This document shows positions 40,293-48,593 of a DNA stretch of 64,000 bases, one piece after another. The notes beneath the pieces are model-generated. The model did no database searches, had not been told where the DNA came from, and saw nothing but the letters and a program-made list of their open reading frames with translations. A program made the position numbers and the translations under genes. Each line of letters begins with the position of its first letter. Position 1 is the first letter of the stretch. Source of the DNA: Caldicellulosiruptor danielii (GTDB taxonomy: Bacteria; Bacillota; Thermoanaerobacteria; Caldicellulosiruptorales; Caldicellulosiruptoraceae); assembly GCF_034343125.1 (NCBI RefSeq), contig NZ_CP139957.1, forward strand, positions 2,474,001 through 2,538,000. Reading direction: 5' to 3'.

Positions 40293-40788
40293 GAGAAGAA
40301 AAAGACAGCCATTCATCACAATCCCCTAAAGGAGATGTGCTTTCTGACTGATTCTCTGTAAGGCACCAAAAATATATTGCACCAAAAAAGAATATAGAAA
40401 TAACAATCAAATAAAAGCCATCGAGATTAACTCTATTTAGCACAAAAGTGAGAATAGAAATATATCTTTTCGGAGTTATAACAATAGCACCAAGCAAATT
40501 AAACCAAATCGAAAAAAGGAAAAGGTCTAAAATAAGATGCAATATTTCCCCACACAATAATACCTCTGGTTTTAACTTGCAAGAAGAAAATATCAAAAAT
40601 CTTTCTGAACTTCTAAATACTTTGTTCCATCTTACCAGGTGATAAGCTATCGCACATATCAACGAAATAATCCACAATACCCATAACACAACTATTCTTG
40701 GCGTCTCTTCAGGTTGAATTTTAACATTTTCTGAGAAATATGCCCATATGCCAATAAAAGTTGCACCCAGAATAGATAGGTCATACAC
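40279..40788 (-). pseudogene. Membrane protein remnant, truncated at both ends
   Basis: An open frame of 169 residues encodes about four hydrophobic helices (PRIVVLWVLWIISLICAIAY, LILDLFLFSIWFNLLGAIVI, FYLIVISIFFFGAIYFWCL). No ATG or ribosome site is found. The frame stays open upstream to a TAA near 40865 with further protein-like sequence (INTLTSVNWAGIVAVIPVFP), so the 5' end seems lost. The last 20 codons coincide with a TnpB-element right-end-like sequence. I do not recognise the family. Confidence 0.45.
40310..40350 (-). repeat. Second IS605-type right-end-like sequence
   Basis: On the minus strand CTCCTTTAGGGGATTGTGA resembles the right-end core CCCCTTCAGGGGATTGAGA at 38890-38910. It is preceded by AGAAAGCAC, comparable to the GAAGCGGG of the other copy. 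It may be the solo end of an older, deleted element upstream of tnpB. Confidence 0.5.
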
Positions 40789-40816
40789 AAGAGGAAAAAC
40801 CGGAATTACAGCAACA

Positions 40817-42219
40817 ATGCCTGCCCAGTTTACAGATGTCAGGGTGTTGATGAACCGGCAAGCTTACAAATGCTATTTGATAGCAAAAAACAATTGGCTT
40901 CATGACGAAAAAAAGCTTCAATGTGAATATCCTCAACCGGTGTTATGGAAAATAATTGACTTTAAAAATTTTGGAGCTGGCAGGCAAATAAGATTTGGAA
41001 ATTTACCAGAAAACAATCAGAAATTTATGGTAATAGCCCAGCATCAAAAGCGGGTGCATAGAGACGCTTACGCTAATATCAGCTGCCTTACTGCAATTGA
41101 TTTGGATGGCAGAATTCTTTGGCAGATAGGTGAGCCTTCAAATCAAAAAGACCATGCATATCTTACAGCTGACCTTCCTTTTCAGGTGTGCGATGTTGAC
41201 ATGGACGGCATTGATGAGGTAATTGTTGCAAGAAACTTTAAAATAATGATTTTAGATTCTCTTACAGGAGAAAAATAAAAAAGCAAATTCCTACACCTTT
41301 TTCTATCGATTCTGACAAGCTATACTCTGTGCCATTTGGTCAATATGCTTTTGACAGAATTAATATAGACTCAATCAGAATTGCAAATCTAACTGGCAAA
41401 CCTAAACCAACAGATATAATTGTAAAAGACAGGTACAGCAGGCTCTGGGCATATGACAACAACCTTGAACTTCTTTGGAAATTCAATGGTAAAAATACAG
41501 GACATTTTATGTTCACAAAAGACATAGATCGCGATGGGAAGGAAGAGGTTGTTGTGGGTTATCATCTTTTAGACCATGACGGAAAGCTTCTGTGGACTTT
41601 GCCTATAGAATCTGACCACACAGATGAGATTGTGATAGGTCCAATTGACCCTGAGAGAAAAGAGGACATCATTGCAATGGCCTGCGGTGATGAAGGTTTC
41701 ATACTCTCTGACCTCAAAGGCAATATTATCAAGCGACATTTGATAGGTCATGCTCAAAGAATAAGTGTTGGAAACTACCGACCTGATATTAAAGGGTATG
41801 AAATATGTGTAGCTACATACTGGGGATATCAAGGAATAATATACATCTTTGATTGTAAGGGAAACCTTTTGCATCAGTTCGAGCAACCTGTGCCTGGAAA
41901 TATAATAACGCCTGTCAACTGGACAGGGGACGGAAAAGATTTAATACTTCTTTGCGGTCATGTTCAGCATGGTGGGATGATTGACGGTTTTGGTAGGAAA
42001 GTTGTAACTTTCCCTGATGATGGTCATCCTATCCTTTGTGCTGAAAGTATAGATTTGACAGGTGATGGAAGGGATGAGATATTGCTGTGGGATGAGAAGA
42101 AAATGTTTATTTATACCCAGCAAGACAATGGCATTAAATCAAACGTACTTGTTCCAAATAAATACCCCATCATAAATGGCTCAAACTATAGAGGGGAGTA
42201 CTCTTTTTATAATACTTAA
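40817..42219 (+). pseudogene. FG-GAP/VCBS-type beta-propeller protein, frameshifted and 5'-truncated
   Basis: Two frames together encode about 460 residues. The first (to TAA 41278) has DVDMDGIDEVIVARNFKIMI. The second (from about 41280) has IDSIRIANLTGKPKPTDIIV, DIDRDGKEEVVVGYHLLDHD and DLTGDGRDEILLWDEKKMFI. DxDxDGxxE loops are calcium-binding FG-GAP repeats, as in rhamnogalacturonan lyase-like propellers. A one-base change in GAAAAATAAAAAAG near 41270-41288 breaks the frame. There is no signal peptide or good start, and the 5' end abuts a second broken gene, so the beginning is probably missing. Confidence 0.65.
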
Positions 42220-42224
42220 AAAAC

Positions 42225-42260
42225 AAGGGACTGGTACCAATCAATTGGCATCAGTCCCTT
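42225..42260. terminator. Terminator between convergent genes
   Basis: AAGGGACTG (42225-42233) pairs with CAGTCCCTT (42252-42260). Minus-strand TTTTTT follows, serving the GH3 gene; the plus side has a weaker T-run. Confidence 0.8.
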
Positions 42261-42273
42261 ATCATTTTTAAGT

Positions 42274-44589
42274 TTATTCACACCATGCACGGCTAAGATA
42301 ATTTTCGATTTCTTTTGCATCCTTCTTTTCGCCCACAATCTCAAATGTCCCTGTGAACTTTATGTCTTCTGAAGATGCTCCTATCATAACCTCAACAGTG
42401 CCGGGCGAAATTACTCTCTTCATATCATAATCATAGTATGCAAACTGGTCGGGGAAGATTTCAAATACAACCTTCTTTTTTTCGCCCGGTTTTAAGTACA
42501 CTCTCTTGTAAGCTTTGAGCTCTTTTACAGGTCTTGTTACCAGGAACTCTTCTTTTCTTGTGTAAAGCTGAACTATTTCATCGCCTGCGTACTTGCCTGT
42601 GTTCTCAACCTCAACTGAGATTTTAATGCTCTCATCCATGGAAATCTTTTCTTTTTCTATTGCAAAGTTTTTGTACTCAAAAGTGGTGTATGAAAGCCCA
42701 TAGCCAAACGGCAGGAAAGGCTTTGTTGACATCTCAACATAGTCCCCATGCCAGCAAGACTTTCCACCAGACGGTTTGTGCCCGAAGTATACCGGAATTT
42801 GCCCTACATCTCTTGGGAAGGATATTGCAAGCTTGCCGCCAGGGTTGTAGTCACCGAAAAGAACATCTGCCACAGCTTCTGCTCCTTCTTCGCCCGGAAA
42901 CCAAGCTTCTAAAATAGCCTTTGCTTTCTGCCAGATGCCTTCCAGCGCAACAGGTCTTCCATTTACAAGCACAACCACAATATTTTCGTTCACCTTTGAA
43001 ACCTCTTCAATGAGCTTTTCCTGCACGCCAGGAAGTTTTAAGCTTGCCCTATCTCTTGACTCACCTGATGTGCAGTCAAGCTTTAAGCCTGCCTTGTCAC
43101 CAACTGCTATAATTACAACATCTGCATTTTCTGCCGTCTTTTTTGCTTCTTCAAAGCCTGAAGTATCTTGAGAGTTAACTTCACAACCTTTTGCATATAC
43201 AACTTCGGTATTCTCTCCGATTCTTTCTTTAATTACCTCATATATGGATTTAATGTTAACAACCTTTTTAACAAATGCATCTTCATCTCCAAGGTCAACT
43301 TCTTCTTTCATGAAGAACATCTCTGTTGTTGAAATATGAGCAGGATATGAGTAATCTCCAAGTAAATTTCTAACTGAATTCGAATTAGGTCCTATTACAG
43401 CAACCTTTTTAAGTTCTTTCTTCTTTAAAGGAAGAATACCATCGTTCTTTAAAAGAACTATGGACTCTTGAGCAACTTTTCTTGCAAGGCTTCTTTGTTC
43501 TTTGTTGTCAAAAAGTTCTATGATATTATCTGTTTTTACAAATGGATTGTCAAACAGACCAAGTCTGAACTTCATCTCTAAAACTCTTTTTACAGCAGCA
43601 TCAACAACTGACATGTCAAATTTTCCTTCTTTTAAAGCTTCAATAAACTTCTCTGTAAAACATTCTATTCTTGGAAGCTCAATGTCAAGCCCTGCCCAAA
43701 GCGAAATGTATGCTGCTTCTTCGTATGTCTTGACCGACTTATGATAATCCAAGATGTTTTTAACACCACTGTAGTCTGATACAAAAATGCCATCAAATCC
43801 CCATTCATCTCTTGCTATCTCTGTCAAAAGTTTTCTGTTTGCATGACAAGGAATACCATCTATCTCATGGTAGGCTGGCATAATAGACTTTAATCCAGCA
43901 ACCTTTACCGCAACCTCAAATGGATAAAGGTATACCTCTCTTAGCTCTCTTTCTGGGATGTGCACAGGTGCCCAGTTCATTCCACCTTCTGACATAGCAT
44001 AACCAACAAAGTGTTTGCCTGTTGCAACAATCTTTTCTTCAAAGTTCTTACCCTGAATTCCTTCCACATAACTTACTGCCATGTTAGCAACAAGATAAGG
44101 GTCTTCGCCAAAAGTCTCTTCAACCCTTCCCCAGCGCGCATCTCTTGCAACGTCAATCAGCGGCGCTAATGCTTGATGGCTACCTGTTGCCTTCATCTGA
44201 GTTCTTATTACCTTTGCCATCTCTTTTACAAGTTCATTATCAAAAGTGCATGCAACACCAATGCTCTGGGGAAATACTGTTGCCTTGCTTGCCATAAAAC
44301 CTGAACATGACTCTTCATGAATCATTGCAGGAATACCAAGCCGTGTGTTTTCAATTAAGAATTTTTGGATTTCATTCGCTGTCTTTGCTGCATCTTCAGG
44401 CGCAAAATTGCTCGCACCAGCGACACGTGTTATCTGCCCAATACCATGAGGAATTGTTTGTTTTGCTTTTTGTGGCGAAAACTTGTTGTTTTCTAAAACA
44501 TCTTTGATGAGAATGCTTGTCAGTTGATAAACCTTCTCCTCCACAGTCATCTTTTGCAAAAGATCATTTACCTTTTTCTCAATAGACAC
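42274..44589 (-). CDS. GH3 beta-glycosidase (beta-xylosidase/beta-glucosidase type)
   Basis: This 771-residue enzyme is a family 3 glycoside hydrolase. The N-terminal TIM barrel has ARDARWGRVEETFGEDPYLV, KHFVGYAMSEGGMNWAPVHI and the nucleophile Asp272 in FVSDYSGV. An alpha/beta sandwich domain follows (LLGDYSYPAH, LDCTSGESRDRASLKLPG), then a fibronectin-III-like tail (DEIVQLYTRKEEFLVTRPVK). No signal peptide is present, so it cleaves imported xylo- or gluco-oligosaccharides in the cytoplasm. It closely resembles GH3 xylosidases of thermophiles such as Thermotoga, from memory. The GTG start follows TTTGGAGGTG. An upstream dyad suggests sugar control. Confidence 0.92.
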   Translation of the reverse strand: MSIEKKVNDLLQKMTVEEKVYQLTSILIKDVLENNKFSPQKAKQTIPHGIGQITRVAGASNFAPEDAAKTANEIQKFLIENTRLGIPAMIHEESCSGFMASKATVFPQSIGVACTFDNELVKEMAKVIRTQMKATGSHQALAPLIDVARDARWGRVEETFGEDPYLVANMAVSYVEGIQGKNFEEKIVATGKHFVGYAMSEGGMNWAPVHIPERELREVYLYPFEVAVKVAGLKSIMPAYHEIDGIPCHANRKLLTEIARDEWGFDGIFVSDYSGVKNILDYHKSVKTYEEAAYISLWAGLDIELPRIECFTEKFIEALKEGKFDMSVVDAAVKRVLEMKFRLGLFDNPFVKTDNIIELFDNKEQRSLARKVAQESIVLLKNDGILPLKKKELKKVAVIGPNSNSVRNLLGDYSYPAHISTTEMFFMKEEVDLGDEDAFVKKVVNIKSIYEVIKERIGENTEVVYAKGCEVNSQDTSGFEEAKKTAENADVVIIAVGDKAGLKLDCTSGESRDRASLKLPGVQEKLIEEVSKVNENIVVVLVNGRPVALEGIWQKAKAILEAWFPGEEGAEAVADVLFGDYNPGGKLAISFPRDVGQIPVYFGHKPSGGKSCWHGDYVEMSTKPFLPFGYGLSYTTFEYKNFAIEKEKISMDESIKISVEVENTGKYAGDEIVQLYTRKEEFLVTRPVKELKAYKRVYLKPGEKKKVVFEIFPDQFAYYDYDMKRVISPGTVEVMIGASSEDIKFTGTFEIVGEKKDAKEIENYLSRAWCE

Positions 44590-44937
44590 TTAAAAACACC
44601 TCCAAATTTTAAGCTGCAATATTATTTTTGTGCTGGGGGTAGAAAAAAATGAAATAAACTTTTGAAACCAATTCAGAAATCGGTTTCAAATTGCTCTAAA
44701 AATAATTTCACCATATTTAGTTGTTGTTTTCTCAAACCGCTCTATGTTAATTATATCAATTTCAATTTTTTTATTCAACTGAAAATCTTAATGTTATATT
44801 AATTTATTATTTGTTTCATATTGGTTTTTTCTTCGTAAGTGACAAATTAAAAATTTAATTATCAGAAGAAAAAGTATGTATGGTATAATAGAAATAGAAA
44901 AAAATTATGAAATTAAAAAGATGAGAATTTTAGCAAA
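44590..44937. other. Intergenic region between the GH3 gene and the PIN gene
   Basis: It contains the dyad described above and an AT-rich stretch. An extended -10 box TGGTATAAT lies at 44881-44889 for the PIN toxin gene, about 49 bp ahead of its GTG. No other gene is seen. Confidence 0.5.
44661..44690. promoter_or_regulatory. Dyad operator with cre-like half upstream of the GH3 gene
   Basis: TTTGAAACC (44661-44669) and GGTTTCAAA (44682-44690) form a perfect 9-bp inverted repeat with a 12-bp spacer. Within it, minus-strand TGAAACCGATTTCT (44688-44675) fits the CcpA cre consensus TGNAANCGNTNNCA except for the last base. A LacI-family sugar repressor or CcpA could bind about 75-100 bp ahead of the start codon. 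Confidence 0.5.
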
Positions 44938-45411
44938 GTGAAAAGACTAAAAGTATACCTTGACACTTCGGTTATAAGTCATCTTGACCAACCCGACAAT
45001 AAAGAATATATGGAAATAACCTTAGAGTTTTGGGAACAGTTAGTAAAAGGAGAATATGAAATCTTCATCTCTGAAGTTGTGTTAGCTGAACTCAGAAGAT
45101 GTCCAGAGCCCAAGAAGACTAAACTTTATCAAAAACTTGAACAAATAGAATATACAGAAATTTTAATAAATGAAGAAATAGACAACCTTGCCGAAAGATA
45201 TTTGGACGAGAAGATAATTTCTCCAAAATATAGAGATGATGCCATTCATATTGCAGCAGCAACTTTTGCAGAGTGTGATGTATTGGTTTCGTGGAACTTT
45301 AAACATATTGTGAAGACTAAAACTATCTTTGGTGTAAATGGAATTAACAAATTAATGGGGTATAAAGAAATTCAGTTAGTATCTCCAAATATGATGTTAG
45401 AAGAGGAGTGA
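44938..45411 (+). CDS. PIN-domain protein, VapC-like toxin
   Basis: This 157-residue protein has the PIN-nuclease pattern. It starts RLKVYLDTSVISHLDQPDNK (first acidic residue D9). ISEVVLAELRRCPEP supplies the second (Glu in VLAEL), and YRDDAIHIAAATFAECDVLV and SWNFKHIVK supply the remaining acidic ligand region. PIN toxins cleave RNA and are inhibited by a partner antitoxin. The GTG start has an AAAGATGAG site upstream. A 57-residue ORF follows 6 bp later with its own GAGGAG, as in toxin-antitoxin pairs. Confidence 0.82.
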   Translation: MKRLKVYLDTSVISHLDQPDNKEYMEITLEFWEQLVKGEYEIFISEVVLAELRRCPEPKKTKLYQKLEQIEYTEILINEEIDNLAERYLDEKIISPKYRDDAIHIAAATFAECDVLVSWNFKHIVKTKTIFGVNGINKLMGYKEIQLVSPNMMLEEE

Positions 45412-45417
45412 GAAATA

Positions 45418-45591
45418 ATGAGAGAAACAAGTGCTATGAGGGAGTTGCATAAGATTAGAGAAAAGATATACGAAGAAACAAAAGATATGACAACTGAGGA
45501 ATTTATTGAGTACATCCGTAAAGAGGCTAACAAAGCAAAAGAAGAAATGAAAAGGTTAAGAGAAAATACAGCCGAAAAACAAACAAATTAG
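45418..45591 (+). CDS. Small putative antitoxin partner of the PIN toxin
   Basis: This 57-residue protein, starting MRETSAMRELHKIREKIYEE, is entirely helical and charged by inspection. Its middle reads MTTEEFIEYIRKEANKAKEE. The pattern resembles short antitoxins found after PIN toxins, which wrap around the nuclease. AGAGGAGTG lies 8 nt before the ATG. Order is toxin first and antitoxin second, opposite to classic vapBC. Confidence 0.7.
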   Translation: MRETSAMRELHKIREKIYEETKDMTTEEFIEYIRKEANKAKEEMKRLRENTAEKQTN

Positions 45592-45620
45592 TTTTTTAAG
45601 CTTGCAATTTATTAAAAGCA

Positions 45621-45673
45621 AAGCCACAGGTGCTTTTTAAACTCAAAGGCTTCAGACTGCCTTGTGGCTTTTT
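45621..45673. terminator. Bidirectional terminator after the PIN pair
   Basis: AAGCCACAGG (45621-45630) pairs with CCTTGTGGCTT (45660-45670) with one bulge; T5 follows on the plus strand. Confidence 0.7.
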
Positions 45674-45676
45674 GTT

Positions 45677-46312
45677 TTATTCAAAGCTTTTAGATTTATA
45701 ATACAACACAGCAAGTTGGGTTCTGTTAGTAAGGTGCAGCTTTTCAAGCAAGACAGATATGTAATTTCTCACTGTGCCTTCTGTCAAAAAGAGCTTTTTT
45801 GCTATTTCTTTATTTGAAAAACCTTCTGCAACAAGCTTTATAATTTCTTTTTCTCTTTCTGTCAAATTATACTTTTCAAAGTCAGTTTTCACATCTTCTT
45901 TATTCAAAAACCGAGGCAGTGTCTGAGCAATCTCTTTGTCAAGTACAAACTTGTCTTGCAAAACTGCCCTGATTGACTCTATCAGGTGGTCAGCAGAAGA
46001 GCTTTTTAATACATATCCATCAGCACCATATGAAATTGCACCTCTGATAAATTCATCATCTTTAAATGTTGTGAGGATTATGACCTTTATTTCTGGAAAC
46101 TCAGACTTTATGTTCTTTGTGCCGCTTATACCATCTTCAACCGGCATTCTTATATCCATTAGAACAACATCAGGTTTTTCAGATGCGCATATCTCATATG
46201 CTTGTTTTGCGTTTCTTGCCACTCCAACCACATCAAACCCTTCAAGCTCTAAGATAACCTTTAGCCCATCTAAAATTAGAACATCGTCATCCACTATCAA
46301 AACCTTTGCCAT
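45677..46312 (-). CDS. NarL/LuxR-family response regulator
   Basis: This 211-residue regulator has a receiver domain with acidic pocket VDDD, phospho-acceptor Asp53 in VVLMDIRMP and the conserved Lys in GYVLKSSSADH. It is followed by a LuxR-type helix-turn-helix (LTEREKEIIKLVAEGFSNKE, IAKKLFLTEGTVRNYIS). It is activated by the kinase encoded 14 bp upstream. TGAGGAAGTG precedes the ATG. The likely target is the ABC exporter operon just upstream on the same strand. Confidence 0.95.
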   Translation of the reverse strand: MAKVLIVDDDVLILDGLKVILELEGFDVVGVARNAKQAYEICASEKPDVVLMDIRMPVEDGISGTKNIKSEFPEIKVIILTTFKDDEFIRGAISYGADGYVLKSSSADHLIESIRAVLQDKFVLDKEIAQTLPRFLNKEDVKTDFEKYNLTEREKEIIKLVAEGFSNKEIAKKLFLTEGTVRNYISVLLEKLHLTNRTQLAVLYYKSKSFE

Positions 46313-46326
46313 TTTTTCTCACTTCC

Positions 46327-47430
46327 TCAAAGTATTATTCTTCTTTCTGCAAACGGCACAAATACCACTATCATAAAACCATTGCTGTTGTCAATATTAA
46401 TAGTCCCACCCATCTCAAGTGCTCTTGCTTTCATAGAAAAAAGTCCAAGCCCTTCTTTTATATTTCCCTTTTTTGTACCATTGTCTTTAATATAAAGCCT
46501 TGCATATTTCTCAGTCAAATCTATGTTAATCTCAACAACTGTTGCATCAGAATGTCGACATATATTTGTAAGCGCCTCTTTTATAATCGCAAGAAAGTTC
46601 TCCAAACAATGAGAAGGAGGGTTTGAAGTTTTCTTATTTACATTATAAATCACCTTACAAAATTCAAAAGAAGATACTGTTTTTTCTATCTCCTCAAGCA
46701 AAATATCACTTTCTGGCTTTATCTCATACACAGTTTTTCGCACAAGTTCAATTGCAGAAGAAACTTGGCAGCAAAGCCTATTTACCCTCTCTAAAACCTC
46801 ATCTTTGATTAGACTTATATTGCTGGTCTTTTCAACTATTTTATAAAGTGCATATAGTTGAATGTTTAAAGAGGATAAGGTATGCCCTAAACTGTCATGA
46901 AGTTCTCTTGCAATTCTCTCTCTTTCTTTCAAAACAGATAACTTTTCAACTTCCTTTTGAGAACAGATAAGCCTTTGTTTTACCTCTTCTAATTGATATC
47001 TCAGTCTTCTTTCTGTATCAAGTTGAATATTTGCTCTCTTGCTTTTCTCAGCAAAATAGAATTCAAATATAAAAGAGGTGCCATACAAAAATGTAAATAC
47101 AGTAAAATCCAAATAGTATGTTTTAGGAAGAAAAAGAAAACTTAGCAAAGCAAAAAATGCAAAATAGCTTATGTTAAGAAAAACTAAAATTTCTAACATG
47201 CATACAGACAAAAAAGGGTAAAAGAGCGGAGAAACTTTATTTATGACAACAAACAAAAGCAAGGCTTGCAAACATATCAAGAGAACTTTTGCAATTTTTC
47301 TGCTTTTCAAAAAATCTTTTAAAAGCTCACATATTGCAAATATCAGTAAAAATATAATCAAAACCTTATTTAAACCTTTTTCATAAACTTCTGCCAAAAC
47401 CCATAAAAAAGCTGCTATCTTTGCCCACAT
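46327..47430 (-). CDS. Sensor histidine kinase, HisKA_3 (LiaS/DesK-like)
   Basis: This 367-residue kinase has about five N-terminal membrane helices (to about residue 125) with little external sequence, then a coiled-coil linker. The dimerisation/phospho-acceptor region RERIARELHDSLGHTLSSLN holds His178. The ATPase has NICRHSDATVVEIN (N-box), IKDNGTKKGNIKEGLGLFSM and the G boxes. Intramembrane-sensing kinases of this type often report on cell-envelope stress or antimicrobial peptides. It is the partner of the adjacent LuxR-type regulator, with an ABC-2 transporter operon 50 bp upstream. Confidence 0.92.
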   Translation of the reverse strand: MWAKIAAFLWVLAEVYEKGLNKVLIIFLLIFAICELLKDFLKSRKIAKVLLICLQALLLFVVINKVSPLFYPFLSVCMLEILVFLNISYFAFFALLSFLFLPKTYYLDFTVFTFLYGTSFIFEFYFAEKSKRANIQLDTERRLRYQLEEVKQRLICSQKEVEKLSVLKERERIARELHDSLGHTLSSLNIQLYALYKIVEKTSNISLIKDEVLERVNRLCCQVSSAIELVRKTVYEIKPESDILLEEIEKTVSSFEFCKVIYNVNKKTSNPPSHCLENFLAIIKEALTNICRHSDATVVEINIDLTEKYARLYIKDNGTKKGNIKEGLGLFSMKARALEMGGTINIDNSNGFMIVVFVPFAERRIIL

Positions 47431-47477
47431 ATTTCAAACTCCAAAAAACTTATTACAACTTCTATTTTACACTAACT

Positions 47478-48593
47478 TTACATTCTTCCAAGAACATTTT
47501 TTGAAAAACCTTTAATACTAATCAAGACAAAAACAACCGAAAACAGAGCTACTGCTATCAAGTCAAGTCTTACACTAAAAAGCCCAGTCCCTAAGATTAA
47601 AACCTCTTTTAATACATTCATAGCATAAGTTGTGGGCACCAATAAAGAAATCTTTTGCATGAAGTTTGGCATAATCTCAAGTGGCCAATAACATCCACCA
47701 AGCATGGGCAAAACTGTCATTATAACTGGCATCAAAACTGAAAGCTGTTTTTTGTCTTTTATAAAGGTTATAATGCTCATTGAAAGGCTTACAAAAAGCA
47801 AAATACACATAACAGTAGCTACAGTAAAATCTCTAATATTTAAGAAAAGGTCTTTCCCAAATGCCATTTTAGCTATAGCAAAATACAATCCTACTTGAAT
47901 AAGGGCAACAAGGACCACTGCAACAAGCACTTGTAACACATAACTTTTAGGTTTTATAGTAGCTGTAAATATTCTCACAAGAGTGCCCTCTTCTTTGTCT
48001 TTTAATATCACAGCTGTTGAGTTTAAAGAGATAGACAAAAGAGAAAGTACAAAAAAACCCAAAATAAAAGCAAGCCTATTTTTTATTTGGTCTTTATCTG
48101 AACTTTCAAAACTAAAGCTTATCTGAGCATCTGTAAGCTTTTTTATTCTATTTAGAAACTCTTTTTCTGATTTTGAAGTCCTTGCAAGTTGCCAATAAAT
48201 AGACAAAGCTGTTTCTATTCTATTTTTTATTTGAATATAATATCCTGTTTTGGAAAATGAATGAATTTTAATAATAAACTTTTCGCCACGATAAATCTTT
48301 TCTGTTAAATTTTGAGGTAGTTCAACCACACAGTCAAGGCTGTTAAAGATAAGCTCATATTTAATCTTTCTGCTGTCAACCTTTGTTATGTCGCAAAACG
48401 ACGAAAGTTTTTCTTCAATTGACTTTGCAATAGCATCATTTCCTTCTGAGACAATACCAATTTGAAGCTTTTGTTGTTTTCCTATTGAAAAAAAGCTTAT
48501 CATAATCAGTGTAAAAATTGGAATTAGAACAATGAAAAAAAGATTTATAGGGTCTTTTAAAAGCCTTTTTAGATTAAGTTTCAAAATAGCCAT
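47478..48593 (-). CDS. ABC-2 type exporter permease (second subunit)
   Basis: This membrane protein of about 371 residues begins MAILKLNLKRLLKDPINLFF with one N-terminal helix. A large extracytoplasmic loop of about 150 residues follows, then five C-terminal helices with GCYWPLEIMPNFMQKISLLV PTTYAM, the ABC-2 signature. I take ATG 48593, directly after AGGAGGAG; the longer frame upstream reads into the previous gene, which it overlaps by 13 bp. With its paralogue and the ATPase it forms an exporter of the NatAB/YhcN type. The substrate is unknown. Confidence 0.88.
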   Translation of the reverse strand: MAILKLNLKRLLKDPINLFFIVLIPIFTLIMISFFSIGKQQKLQIGIVSEGNDAIAKSIEEKLSSFCDITKVDSRKIKYELIFNSLDCVVELPQNLTEKIYRGEKFIIKIHSFSKTGYYIQIKNRIETALSIYWQLARTSKSEKEFLNRIKKLTDAQISFSFESSDKDQIKNRLAFILGFFVLSLLSISLNSTAVILKDKEEGTLVRIFTATIKPKSYVLQVLVAVVLVALIQVGLYFAIAKMAFGKDLFLNIRDFTVATVMCILLFVSLSMSIITFIKDKKQLSVLMPVIMTVLPMLGGCYWPLEIMPNFMQKISLLVPTTYAMNVLKEVLILGTGLFSVRLDLIAVALFSVVFVLISIKGFSKNVLGRM

